Assembly (NCBI GenBank): GCA_016181885.1
Contig: JACOYJ010000005.1
Span: 1-38,752 of the forward strand
Length of the DNA: 38,752 bases
Origin: Candidatus Pacearchaeota archaeon
GTDB taxonomy: Archaea; Nanobdellota; Nanobdellia; Pacearchaeales; GW2011-AR1
Reading direction: 5' to 3'
Shown: positions 7,450 through 14,821 of the stretch, in pieces
Position numbering within the stretch: position 1 is the stretch's first letter
Layout of the letters: the number at the start of each line of letters is the position of its first letter
Program-made: the position numbers and the translations under genes
Notes under the pieces: generated by a model
Told to the model about the DNA's origin: nothing
The model's database searches: none
Seen by the model: only the letters and a program-made list of their open reading frames with translations

Positions 7450-7656
7450 ATGGCAGACAAAGGAAAGAAAGGAAAGAAGAAGCATGTGAATAAGCCTACT
7501 AGCAAGAAATATAAAAAATATAAAATTTCCGGAGATAAATTTACGAGAGACAAGTGCTGCCCTCGATGCGGTCCCGGAATTTTCTTGATGGTTACAAATG
7601 ATAGATTGTACTGCGGTAAATGCCATTATGCTGAGTTTGTGACTAAGGCAAAATAA
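7450..7656 (+). CDS. rps27ae: ribosomal protein S27ae
   Basis: 68 residues. A basic N-terminal tail (MADKGKKGKKKHVNKPTSKK) is followed by the zinc ribbon of the S27a/S27ae family: CCPRCGPG near 36-43 and YCGKCHYAEF near 54-63. It is a small-subunit protein, in eukaryotes made as a ubiquitin fusion; here there is no ubiquitin part, as in other archaea. It is the last gene of the rpo7 operon; a T-run (7699-7706) lies about 45 bases downstream and may end transcription. Confidence 0.93.
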   Translation: MADKGKKGKKKHVNKPTSKKYKKYKISGDKFTRDKCCPRCGPGIFLMVTNDRLYCGKCHYAEFVTKAK

Positions 7657-7713
7657 TAAACATATACGCCTTGTGTAAATAAATAGGTCAAAAAGGTAAT
7701 CTTTTTTAACAAG

Positions 7714-8316
7714 CTACTTTGATCTTAATAACTCTAAAACTTTCTCAAATTCTTTTGCTTGTATTACTGCATCTTCCAAAGCATTATGGGGCAAATCTCC
7801 TCCTCTCAGTCCCAGATTAACCACATTTATATTAATGTCTTTCATTAAACCACGATACATAGAATTAATGTCTTCCCCACCATACCCAAAAGGATTTTCT
7901 CCATGATAGAAATTATCAAAGTACCATGTTGTAAACATTCCATCAAATTTTATTGGTGCTGCTACTTCAATAGGTTTAAATCCTTTTGTAACTTTTTTTA
8001 CCCAAGACGCATATTCTTCCATTACTATCTCCGGTTTTTCCCCCTTTTCATATAAAACATCTAAAACTTTTTGGGCATCAAATTTATCACTTTTGGGATT
8101 AAATTCATCTCGATTATTTAAATCATCTAAACATCTTAATCCTTTTGCACTAACAATCATAGCCTAGTTAATTAAATTTCTACTAATTGGTTTTATTTCA
8201 CGATAAAAGCAAATAGATGTGTCTCCGACTAAACATGCCCCCAGAGATAACATAGAATACTTACCAGGAGTTAGACCTGAAGCTTCAACGTCAAATGATA
8301 TATATTTTTTGTCCAT
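7714..8316 (-). pseudogene. DEDD 3'-5' exonuclease interrupted by in-frame TAG
   Basis: From ATG 8316 the frame reads MDKKYISFDVEASGL, with Exo I residues D9 and E11, for 50 codons, then meets a TAG at 8166-8164. The same frame continues without a shift through ATG 8160 to 7714. That 148-codon part contains the Exo II block (IKFDGMFTTWYFDNF) and Exo III (HNALEDAVIQA). All three motifs needed for the two-metal active site are present, so a single nonsense codon breaks an otherwise whole RNase T/DnaQ-like gene of about 200 codons. TAG ends other genes here, such as the one at 13209-13211, so general recoding is unlikely. Recent mutation, error or read-through remain possible. Confidence 0.75.
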
Positions 8317-8402
8317 AATTCTAAGGAAAGGGCTGTCCTTAAATATTTATCGAATTTGTCCAATCTGGATCGAACTTGAATCTGTTTGTTTCTAAGAAAC
8401 AA

Positions 8403-8812
8403 TCACCTGAAAAAATCTCTTACAAATCTTCCGAATCTCGTTGTTAAAGAAGCCTGTTCAGGGTTAACTAATGAAATGAGATTCTTCTCACTTCCACCCC
8501 TCAAGTAATACTTTAGCCCCTTCTTCCCGGCTTCCAGTATTTTTTCTTCTGTTTGAAATCTTCCATTAATTTTCAAGCTTGTTAGCATGGTGTCTGTCGG
8601 GTCATATTGAAATATAATTGTTGAGCCATTTTCAGTTTCAACTTCCAGAGATGCCTGAGGAGGATTTCTATACATTGGGGGGGTCTTGAGGTTATTCTGT
8701 TTTCTTCTACAAAGTATGTTTCACTTGAATTACTGGAAAAATGAGCACATCCATAGCTCAATAATGGAGCCATGAGAGCCCCCGCAAAACCCATTCTCGC
8801 TTTTCTATTCAT
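8403..8812 (-). pseudogene. lipoprotein-like gene, frameshifted at a G7 run
   Basis: The first part (ATG 8812) encodes a signal peptide ending in a lipobox-like LLSYGC near residues 17-22 and then a Ser-rich spacer. At the G7 run at 8677-8683 (C7 in coding sense) the reading moves to another frame, which continues as YRNPPQASLEVETENG to the stop at 8403. With six instead of seven bases the frames join into one protein of about 135 residues. A TATA box (gtttaaaaac, about 8836-8845) precedes the ATG by about 28 bases. It may be phase-variable, broken, or a sequencing error. The mature part has no recognised domain. Confidence 0.6.
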
Positions 8813-8968
8813 GAAAAATTGATAAATGGTTTGTTTTTAAACTTATCTAGAATTTGATGTGTCAAATTACGGCGATATAATTATGCCTGACAAATCTGAT
8901 TAAGTTAAGCGATTTAGTTTTCCTAATTTTAAAGCATTAAATTTTTTGTGAAAGATAATTTTCTAGAA

Positions 8969-10132
8969 TTAAGCGCTTGTTACTTGAACATAATTTTCTA
9001 AGGTCTTTGCAGCTCTTTGTTTTCCTTCATCAACTATTCTGGCAACTTCTCTTGCATTTTCTGTTGATTCAGTTCTTAATTCATCTATCATCTTATAAGA
9101 CTCTTCTTGGAAAGTAACAATTGCGTCAACAAGCTTTTGTACAGAGCTAGCATTAATTGTAGCTCCGTATCCCGCCTTTAACGCAGCTTTTTCTAAAGTA
9201 TTTCCTAATTCAGCAATATCCTCAATTCCTTTGTTTGCTCCGGTTTTCATCGATTCAGAAGCCTGAGTTTGTTCATGCAAACCGTGTTGGGCAGTATAAA
9301 CAGCATCCATTGTAGTAAAGACATGTTCGTTTGTTGTGAAAAATGTAACAGATTGTCTGTAAACTCTTTCTTTAAGATCATGTGTTTGTTTAAGCTTTGC
9401 AACTAAAGTTTCACCAACATTATAACCGATAGTCAGATTTTCAGCTACGTCTTTAATAAGTTGGTATTTTTGCTCTTCCTGATCAAATGCTCTTTGAGAC
9501 TCATCTCTAACTAACTGCAATCTTGATTTTTCCGCATCATTATTTCCGGAGTATTTGCTTACGGCTTCTGTAGACGCTGCAAATTTTTGTTTTGCATCAT
9601 TCATTTTAGCATCCTGAGCCTTAAGAACTTCATAAGATAATATCTCAGCCTCTTTAATGGCAAATCTAAAGTCCATATATGAATCCATGATAGTATTCTC
9701 TCTTTTAAGCTGTTCATGAGTTCTTTCAGTAACGCCAGAATAAACTTCCTTTATTTTCTCAAATCTATCATGAGTAGTCCCCTTTGTTAATCTCATCCAG
9801 AAATTTGACGCACTTTCTCTCCAATCAATTTTTCCATCACCAAGCTGTTCTACAAGTTTTCTTGAATCATCTCTAATAGAGTTAAATAGTTTTGTTATCT
9901 TTTGATAATCTTGAGAAACATCCATTTGTTCAATGTTATCTCTAACCAGCTCGTTAAATGTTCCTTGGTATTGAACAACTCTTGCTATAGCAGTTACTCT
10001 TGGTTGATCAATGTCAACAACTTCTTGCAGTAAAGTAGCTAGTTGGGATTCCTCGCCTTTTCTTTCTGTAAGTCCGAATCTATCCAGAACCGATGTTGCG
10101 CTATCAAGATATTTCTGCAATCCTGTTGACAT
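8969..10132 (-). CDS. long coiled-coil protein, possibly TelA-like
   Basis: 387 residues, almost entirely heptad-like helix with no membrane segment or signal. The last 100 residues (ANKGIEDIAELGNTLEKAA, then repeated Glu/Arg/Lys heptads to the end) are reminiscent of the C-terminal part of TelA/KlaA-type tellurite-resistance-associated proteins, but the resemblance is by eye and not strong. It is divergently transcribed from the DUF6384-like and Gly-rich-tail genes from a shared 98-base promoter region, so the three probably form one module. A TATA box (ATTTATAAA on the - strand, about 10155-10163) lies 27 bases before the ATG. Confidence 0.6.
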   Translation of the reverse strand: MSTGLQKYLDSATSVLDRFGLTERKGEESQLATLLQEVVDIDQPRVTAIARVVQYQGTFNELVRDNIEQMDVSQDYQKITKLFNSIRDDSRKLVEQLGDGKIDWRESASNFWMRLTKGTTHDRFEKIKEVYSGVTERTHEQLKRENTIMDSYMDFRFAIKEAEILSYEVLKAQDAKMNDAKQKFAASTEAVSKYSGNNDAEKSRLQLVRDESQRAFDQEEQKYQLIKDVAENLTIGYNVGETLVAKLKQTHDLKERVYRQSVTFFTTNEHVFTTMDAVYTAQHGLHEQTQASESMKTGANKGIEDIAELGNTLEKAALKAGYGATINASSVQKLVDAIVTFQEESYKMIDELRTESTENAREVARIVDEGKQRAAKTLENYVQVTSA

Positions 10133-10154
10133 GAGATATTTTTATTTTATCTTC

Positions 10155-10208
10155 TTTATAAATGTTTCTATGATTAAATTATATAGTGGTGACACAAAAT
10201 ATTTATAA
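10155..10208. promoter_or_regulatory. divergent TATA boxes of the coiled-coil module
   Basis: TTTATAAAT at 10155-10163 serves the - strand gene and ATTTATAAATA near 10199-10208 the + strand gene; each is centred 27-28 bases before its ATG. The two boxes share the core ATTTATAAA(T), so the two arms may respond together. No clear operator palindrome is visible between them. Confidence 0.55.
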
Positions 10209-10230
10209 ATAGTCCTTAGATTTAATAAAA

Positions 10231-11781
10231 ATGGTAGGATCACCTAAAGAATCAGATAATTCCCAGAAAGAACTTGGGGAATTTATGAGCATGATGGACG
10301 TTGTTGATATAGAAAGACGGCAAGATCAAGCTGTTCAAGAGCAATTAACTATTGACGAAAGAAAATTAGCGATAAAAACCCAATTAAGAAAAACCTATGA
10401 AGAAATGGGAGTTAACGCTACCGATTCTCAATTAGATTCCGCTATTGAAGATCATTATTCAAAGAAATGGAGTTTTACATCTTCAGCTGGAGGATTGGGC
10501 GCTAAGCTAGTTAATATGTATATAAACAGGGGGTGGATTGCAAAAAAGATTATTCTCCCGACGCTGGTAGCAGCAGGTTTTATTGCTGGGGTTTATGGCG
10601 GAGTAAAAGCAATACAGCATAGCGCTGAAGTTCGAAGGGAACAAGCTGTTGAAGTGAGAATTGAACAAGCTTATAATACATCAAAAGAATTGGAAAGAAA
10701 GATAGCAGAAACTTCTTCTTCACATTTTATAACTCAATTACCTCAAAATGAAAAAAATACTTTAGAAGATAAAACTTTAAGCGCAAGAAGAAAATTAGAT
10801 TATACAAGACCTTTCTTTACAGAATTCTCAATTGATGGTCAGGCAGATAAACTTGTTACATTGGATAATTATGCACAAGCTGATGAAAAACTTAAGTCTA
10901 CTATGCCTATTCTCGAGGATGCTGAAGTTGATGTAAATTCTGCAAAAGGCATAATTCAAAGACAGGAGCAATTTGTTTTAACAGATAATGGATTGGAAAA
11001 CTTAATGGCCCAAGTTGAAACATGCAATTCTCCAAAACCTCTTAAAGAAAAAGCTACATCTGCTTATGAGGCTGGAAAATCCAGTATAGCAAATAGGGAA
11101 CTTGATGCAGCTAGGGGGGCACAAACAAATTTAATCACTATTTTAAATGATTGCAATGATTTTGGAAATTTGAAGCAAGAGTTTTCTAAGTTATATAATT
11201 CTGCTATAAATGCTGCAGTTGAGAGATTGGCTATTGACGAAACTGAAGATTTAAATGAAAGAGCTAAAAGCTATGTGCAAGTTGCAGATGTAGGTAGTTT
11301 AAGAAAAGCTGTTTCTGAGATTGGAGAGATTAATACAACACTAATACAAGAGTATGTTATTGAAGTTGTTAATCGATCTGGGATAAGAAGTGGACTATGG
11401 AGAAGAAGTAATGACAACCCCCCAAGAAATAGTGACGACACAGATTCCCAAGGTAAAAGATTTTATTTAGTTTGTCAAGCGGTTGAAAAAGACGGAGATG
11501 TTGTATCATTAAAACTTAAGAACATAGAAGATCAAAGAGTTGAAAGTGTTTCTATGTTTGGTGTTGGAGTGCCTCATGAGGTTTATCTAAGAATTAAAGC
11601 AGATAAAATAGACAATTGGTTAGTTGACAATAGCTCAACAAAACTTGAAAATAGACATTTCTCTAAAAAGCAAAAAGGATATATTCACACAGAACAAATA
11701 ATGACTGACAATAGCGGAAAGCCACTTGGAGACATGGGGTTTTTAACAAGGGAAGAAAATAATTGGAGGAAGCCCAGATAA
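10231..11781 (+). CDS. DUF6384-like membrane protein
   Basis: 516 residues. The N-terminal 100 residues follow the pattern I recall for bacterial DUF6384 proteins: MSMMDVVDIERRQD, a long acidic helix, QLRKTYEEMGVNATDSQLD, then GLGAKLVNMYINRGW just before a single membrane helix at about 106-126. A helical middle domain follows, then a C-terminal beta domain (FYLVCQAVEKDGDVVSLKL; VGVPHEVYLRIKADK) that also matches this family in my memory. The function of DUF6384 is unknown to me. The stop shares one base with the next start (TAATG), implying coupling. Topology predicts a short inside part and a larger part on the other side, or the reverse. Confidence 0.65.
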   Translation: MVGSPKESDNSQKELGEFMSMMDVVDIERRQDQAVQEQLTIDERKLAIKTQLRKTYEEMGVNATDSQLDSAIEDHYSKKWSFTSSAGGLGAKLVNMYINRGWIAKKIILPTLVAAGFIAGVYGGVKAIQHSAEVRREQAVEVRIEQAYNTSKELERKIAETSSSHFITQLPQNEKNTLEDKTLSARRKLDYTRPFFTEFSIDGQADKLVTLDNYAQADEKLKSTMPILEDAEVDVNSAKGIIQRQEQFVLTDNGLENLMAQVETCNSPKPLKEKATSAYEAGKSSIANRELDAARGAQTNLITILNDCNDFGNLKQEFSKLYNSAINAAVERLAIDETEDLNERAKSYVQVADVGSLRKAVSEIGEINTTLIQEYVIEVVNRSGIRSGLWRRSNDNPPRNSDDTDSQGKRFYLVCQAVEKDGDVVSLKLKNIEDQRVESVSMFGVGVPHEVYLRIKADKIDNWLVDNSSTKLENRHFSKKQKGYIHTEQIMTDNSGKPLGDMGFLTREENNWRKPR

Positions 11782-13211
11782 TGGCAAGTGGAAAACAAGT
11801 TTATAATACCATAGAAGCGCATACTGATACGCTAGAAATAGAAAGTCAAACTTTTGGTGGTAAAATTACCTCTGCACAAGAACAGATTAGAGCAGATGCC
11901 ATAACACAAGAAGAACTTTATATAAAACTTGCTAAAATTTATCTTCCGGAAATGGATGCTGATGATGTTCAAAGAACTTTGAAAGAAGTAAGAGCCGATG
12001 TTCAAGGCATACTTGATAGGAAAAATCAGAGGAGAACAGAGCTAGAATATTTAATAGGTGACACAACACAAAGAAGAGCCAGTCTTAGTGTAAGATTAAA
12101 ACAAGTAACTGAAACGTTGGATGAAAAAGCTAGACAAAGAGAAGAGACACAAATAAAGATTAATGAAGAATTAAGTTTAAATCAAGATTATTTGGATATT
12201 AAAACAAACGCCGATCAAGCCCAAAAAAGGCTTGAACAAGGAGCTAAGAGGCTTGAAACATTTGAACAGGAAGCAAAAGAAAAGCTTGCTGTTTATGAAG
12301 CAAATAAGGTGTTTATGTATCTCGTGGAAACAAAATATCCTAATCGGGAAGGGAGTGTCATTAAGAGAGCTATTGATTCCTGGACCGCACAAAAAATTAA
12401 TTTTAGAGAAAACAAAAAGAATTATGATTTTTTGAAAGTAATGCCTCAAAAAATGAAAGAAGAAATCGATAGACAAAAAGTAACATTAGAAAGTTATGTT
12501 GCAGAATTAAGAGCAACTGAACAACAAGCTGCCCAAAAATACGGATTACCTGCAATAGTAGAAGAAGTTGGAATAATTACTAAAACCCGTCAGGATATGC
12601 TTCGTGGTGTGGGCGAATTAGATAAAGCTGTTGCGGGATATGCTGCAGAAAGAGATGCAATGAACGATACGAGGGGAAAATATTATGAAGAAGCTGTAGG
12701 AAGGCTAAAATCTTTCCTTACTGGAAATACAATTGATGATTTAAGAAAAAGAGCACAGCAAACTCCAGATGCAACTGATGATGGATACGTTGAGAAAATA
12801 GATGAACTGAATTATAGAATTGCCGATAGAACAAAGAGTTTAGATACCCTGAGAGCAGAAAGAAAATCTGTTGAAACAAAATTAGCTGGTTTAAGAGAAA
12901 TTGCCTATAATTTCAAAAGCAGAGATTATGAATCAAGCAGATCCACATTTAATAGTGGATTTAACATTAGTGATTTACTTCTCGGGTATATGCTTGGAAA
13001 TATGAGTTCACACGATGTAAACAGGCACATTGAGAATAATCAACATTTTAAGCCTGTAGAAACAAGTTACTCACGCAGCTATAGCCATGATTCTGGAAGC
13101 TCATATAACAGCGGTAGCAGTTCTTGGAGCCATAGTAGCGGAAGTAGCGGCTTTTCTTCGGGTGGCGGATTCGGCGGTGGCGGAGGTCATTCCACTGGCG
13201 GCGGATTTTAG
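11781..13211 (+). CDS. coiled-coil protein with Gly/Ser-rich tail ending TGGGF
   Basis: 476 residues from ATG 11781, which overlaps the upstream stop by one base; the earlier in-frame ATG at 11763 lies inside the preceding gene. Residues 1-385 are long helices with heptads (Gln/Glu/Lys/Arg rich). Then come a short hydrophobic segment (FNISDLLLGYMLGNM), a Ser/Tyr/His-rich stretch and a glycine tail finishing GGGGGHSTGGGF. Such tails occur at the end of membrane-associated bacterial proteins, for example many TPM-domain proteins, though no TPM domain is visible. It is translationally coupled to the DUF6384-like protein, so both probably act together at the membrane. It ends at a TAG followed by a terminator-like hairpin. 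Confidence 0.65.
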   Translation: MASGKQVYNTIEAHTDTLEIESQTFGGKITSAQEQIRADAITQEELYIKLAKIYLPEMDADDVQRTLKEVRADVQGILDRKNQRRTELEYLIGDTTQRRASLSVRLKQVTETLDEKARQREETQIKINEELSLNQDYLDIKTNADQAQKRLEQGAKRLETFEQEAKEKLAVYEANKVFMYLVETKYPNREGSVIKRAIDSWTAQKINFRENKKNYDFLKVMPQKMKEEIDRQKVTLESYVAELRATEQQAAQKYGLPAIVEEVGIITKTRQDMLRGVGELDKAVAGYAAERDAMNDTRGKYYEEAVGRLKSFLTGNTIDDLRKRAQQTPDATDDGYVEKIDELNYRIADRTKSLDTLRAERKSVETKLAGLREIAYNFKSRDYESSRSTFNSGFNISDLLLGYMLGNMSSHDVNRHIENNQHFKPVETSYSRSYSHDSGSSYNSGSSSWSHSSGSSGFSSGGGFGGGGGHSTGGGF

Positions 13212-13265
13212 TTTTTGAATTTGAATTTTAAAAATAATTTTGATAAATTTTTTGTGAATATAATG

Positions 13266-13317
13266 CGTGGAGGCATTTACTAAAAAATAAATTGCCATAT
13301 TCCACGACTTCTTTTTT
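13266..13317 (+). terminator. hairpin plus T-run after the coiled-coil operon
   Basis: CGTGGA (13266-13271) pairs with TCCACG (13301-13306). Inside, GGCATTTA pairs with TAAATTGCC with one bulged base. A T-rich run (13307-13317) follows at once. This is a good intrinsic-terminator shape, 54 bases after the TAG of the Gly-rich-tail gene. Confidence 0.55.
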
Positions 13318-13339
13318 ATCTTTAAATAAAATATGAATC

Positions 13340-13455
13340 AACGCTCTATAATTTTTGAAAATTATAAACCCTGGGATAGATGCCCTGAGAGCTAAAATAG
13401 TTTCCCAAAGCCTCTATCCTGGGGAAAAAGAGGTGATGAAAAACCAAAAGATAGC
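13340..13455 (+). ncRNA. candidate structured RNA with 12-pair stem
   Basis: CCCTGGGATAGA (13369-13380) can pair over all 12 positions with TCTATCCTGGGG (13413-13424), using two adjacent G-U pairs. The enclosed 32 bases fold into a second hairpin around AGCTAAAATAGTT. Upstream ATAATTTT and AAAATTAT form another stem (13347-13364). A competing pairing exists between CCTC (13411-13414 region) and GAGG near 13440. A TATA-like box (TTTAAATAAA at 13321-13330) lies a suitable distance upstream. No ORF covers it. I could not match it to a known RNA: a CTGAGA resembles the TPP riboswitch, but the rest does not fit. Strand and ends are estimates. Confidence 0.4.
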
Positions 13456-13508
13456 TAGTATTTAAATCTTTCGTTTCTGTAACTATTTTAAAATGACATA
13501 AGTTTTTT

Positions 13509-13617
13509 CACTTTAAGTAGTAATTATTTTCAGTGTCGTGCTAAGACAATTACGAAAGTGCTTAGTTACTACGAGCCTTGTATTTAGGGCTTACATGAAT
13601 TTTAAGCCATTCTTTTT
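13509..13617 (+). ncRNA. second candidate structured RNA with terminator-like 3' hairpin
   Basis: Several perfect stems compete: CACTTT (13509-13514) with AAAGTG (13555-13560), GTAGTAA (13517-13523) with TTACTAC (13566-13572), GTAATT (13520-13525) with AATTAC (13548-13553), and CTAAG with CTTAG. The 3' end has GGCTTA (13588-13593) pairing with TAAGCC (13603-13608), followed by TTCTTTTTC, an intrinsic-terminator shape. A TATA-like ATTTTAAAAT lies at about 13485-13494. It ends before the separate promoter of scpA, so it is not in that leader. The mutually exclusive stems suggest switching or a pseudoknot, but this is inferred from pairing alone. Confidence 0.35.
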
Positions 13618-13658
13618 CAGTGCGTATAGTTTATAAAATCCAGCTATTTAAGATATTC

Positions 13659-14591
13659 ATGGAAGAAAATAAAGAGGCTGACACGGAAAAAGACAGCACA
13701 CCACCGATTAACGCGAAACAGGAGCAAGTTCACGATTTGATTTTCAGCAGGCAGATTGACTGGCAGGAAATTATATACGACTTGATTAATACTGAGCAAT
13801 TAGATCCGTGGGATGTAGACATTGTGATTTTAAGCGATAAATATCTTGAAAAAATACAGGTGCTGGAGGAAGCTGATTTTTTTGTCTCGAGCAAGGTTCT
13901 GCTTGCAGCTTCACTGCTTTTGAGGATAAAGTCAGAAATTCTTCTTAATAAATACATATGGAGCATTGACGAAATTCTATTCGGAGGGAAAGAGGCTAAA
14001 AAATACGAACTTGAAAGGATTGAACTCGATGAAGATATTCCTTCCCTAACGCCAAAAAGCCCAATTCCAAGATTTAGGAAAGTTACATTGCAAGAGCTTA
14101 TGGAATCTTTGAACAAGGCAATAAAGACAGAAAACAGAAGAATTTACAGGGAAATTGTCAATACAAATGCATTAAGGGAAGTCGGAATATCGCTGCCAAA
14201 GAGAAAAGTCAGCATAAAAGACAAAATAAAAGAAATTTACAATAATTTAGCCTTGCACTTCAATAAGAATGCAGACAAGAGGAAAGTTTCTTTTTCTGAG
14301 TTTGTAGGTAAGGATAAAGAAGAGAGGATAATTTCATTCGGACCTTTGCTGCATCTTGAAAACCAGAAAAAGATATGGCTCGACCAGGAAAAGCATTTTG
14401 ACGAAATTTATATATGGCTTAAAGAAGTTTATTTTGCAAATAATCCGGATCCATTTGCTGATTTAAGAGAGCAGCTTGAGGAAGAAATAGGAAATCTTGA
14501 CGCTGAAGGCAGGAAACGCCTTAAACAAGTTAACGAAGAATTTGAAAACCCATTGGCAGATTTTTTCGACGGGACGGCAAATTCCGATTAA
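13659..14591 (+). CDS. scpA: segregation and condensation protein ScpA
   Basis: 310 residues from ATG 13659. I choose it over the upstream GTG at 13620 because the TATA box TTATAAAA (13631-13638) is centred 25 bases before it. The N-terminal kleisin region (QIDWQEIIYDLINTEQLDPW, then DVDIVILSDKYLEKI) and the following LLLRIKSEILL helix are the ScpA signature. ScpA links the heads of an SMC dimer in chromosome condensation and segregation. Neither smc nor scpB is in the window, so it is genetically isolated. The charged middle is long, and the C-terminal winged-helix region seems present. Confidence 0.88.
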   Translation: MEENKEADTEKDSTPPINAKQEQVHDLIFSRQIDWQEIIYDLINTEQLDPWDVDIVILSDKYLEKIQVLEEADFFVSSKVLLAASLLLRIKSEILLNKYIWSIDEILFGGKEAKKYELERIELDEDIPSLTPKSPIPRFRKVTLQELMESLNKAIKTENRRIYREIVNTNALREVGISLPKRKVSIKDKIKEIYNNLALHFNKNADKRKVSFSEFVGKDKEERIISFGPLLHLENQKKIWLDQEKHFDEIYIWLKEVYFANNPDPFADLREQLEEEIGNLDAEGRKRLKQVNEEFENPLADFFDGTANSD

Positions 14592-14821
14592 CCATTTAAT
14601 TTTTATGATTGAGATATTTTAGGCAGTTTCTAATAATCTCTCCAATCTGTTGTTCTGGTTTTTCCAGTTTCTTTTAAGATATGGGCTACCTTAGATACCA
14701 TAAAAATCTATTAAATATATTCTTTATAAGGCTTTTTCAAATAAAGCTCAAAAACTTCTTTAACTCCAACCTCCCTTGAACTCTTCGCTTCATTTATAAA
14801 TATCTTTTTCTTAAAAAAAAC
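14592..14821. other. intergenic region with gene fragments and a promoter
   Basis: On the - strand two protein-like fragments without clear starts or partners are visible: one ending REVGVKEVFELYLKKPYKEY (stop near 14711), and a 23-codon ORF reading MVSKVAHILKETGKTRTTDW plus three residues. They may be relics of a lost gene or very small proteins. On the + strand a TATA box (ATTTATAAAT, about 14791-14800) is centred 26-27 bases before the ATG at 14822. Nothing else is seen. Confidence 0.35.

Noticed and set aside
8164-8166. General reassignment of TAG
   Set aside because: TAG is the apparent natural stop of the genes ending at 13211 and 30868, so genome-wide recoding is not supported.
13381-13390. 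CTGAGA as part of a TPP riboswitch
   Set aside because: The second conserved half of the riboswitch is absent, and no thiamine gene follows.
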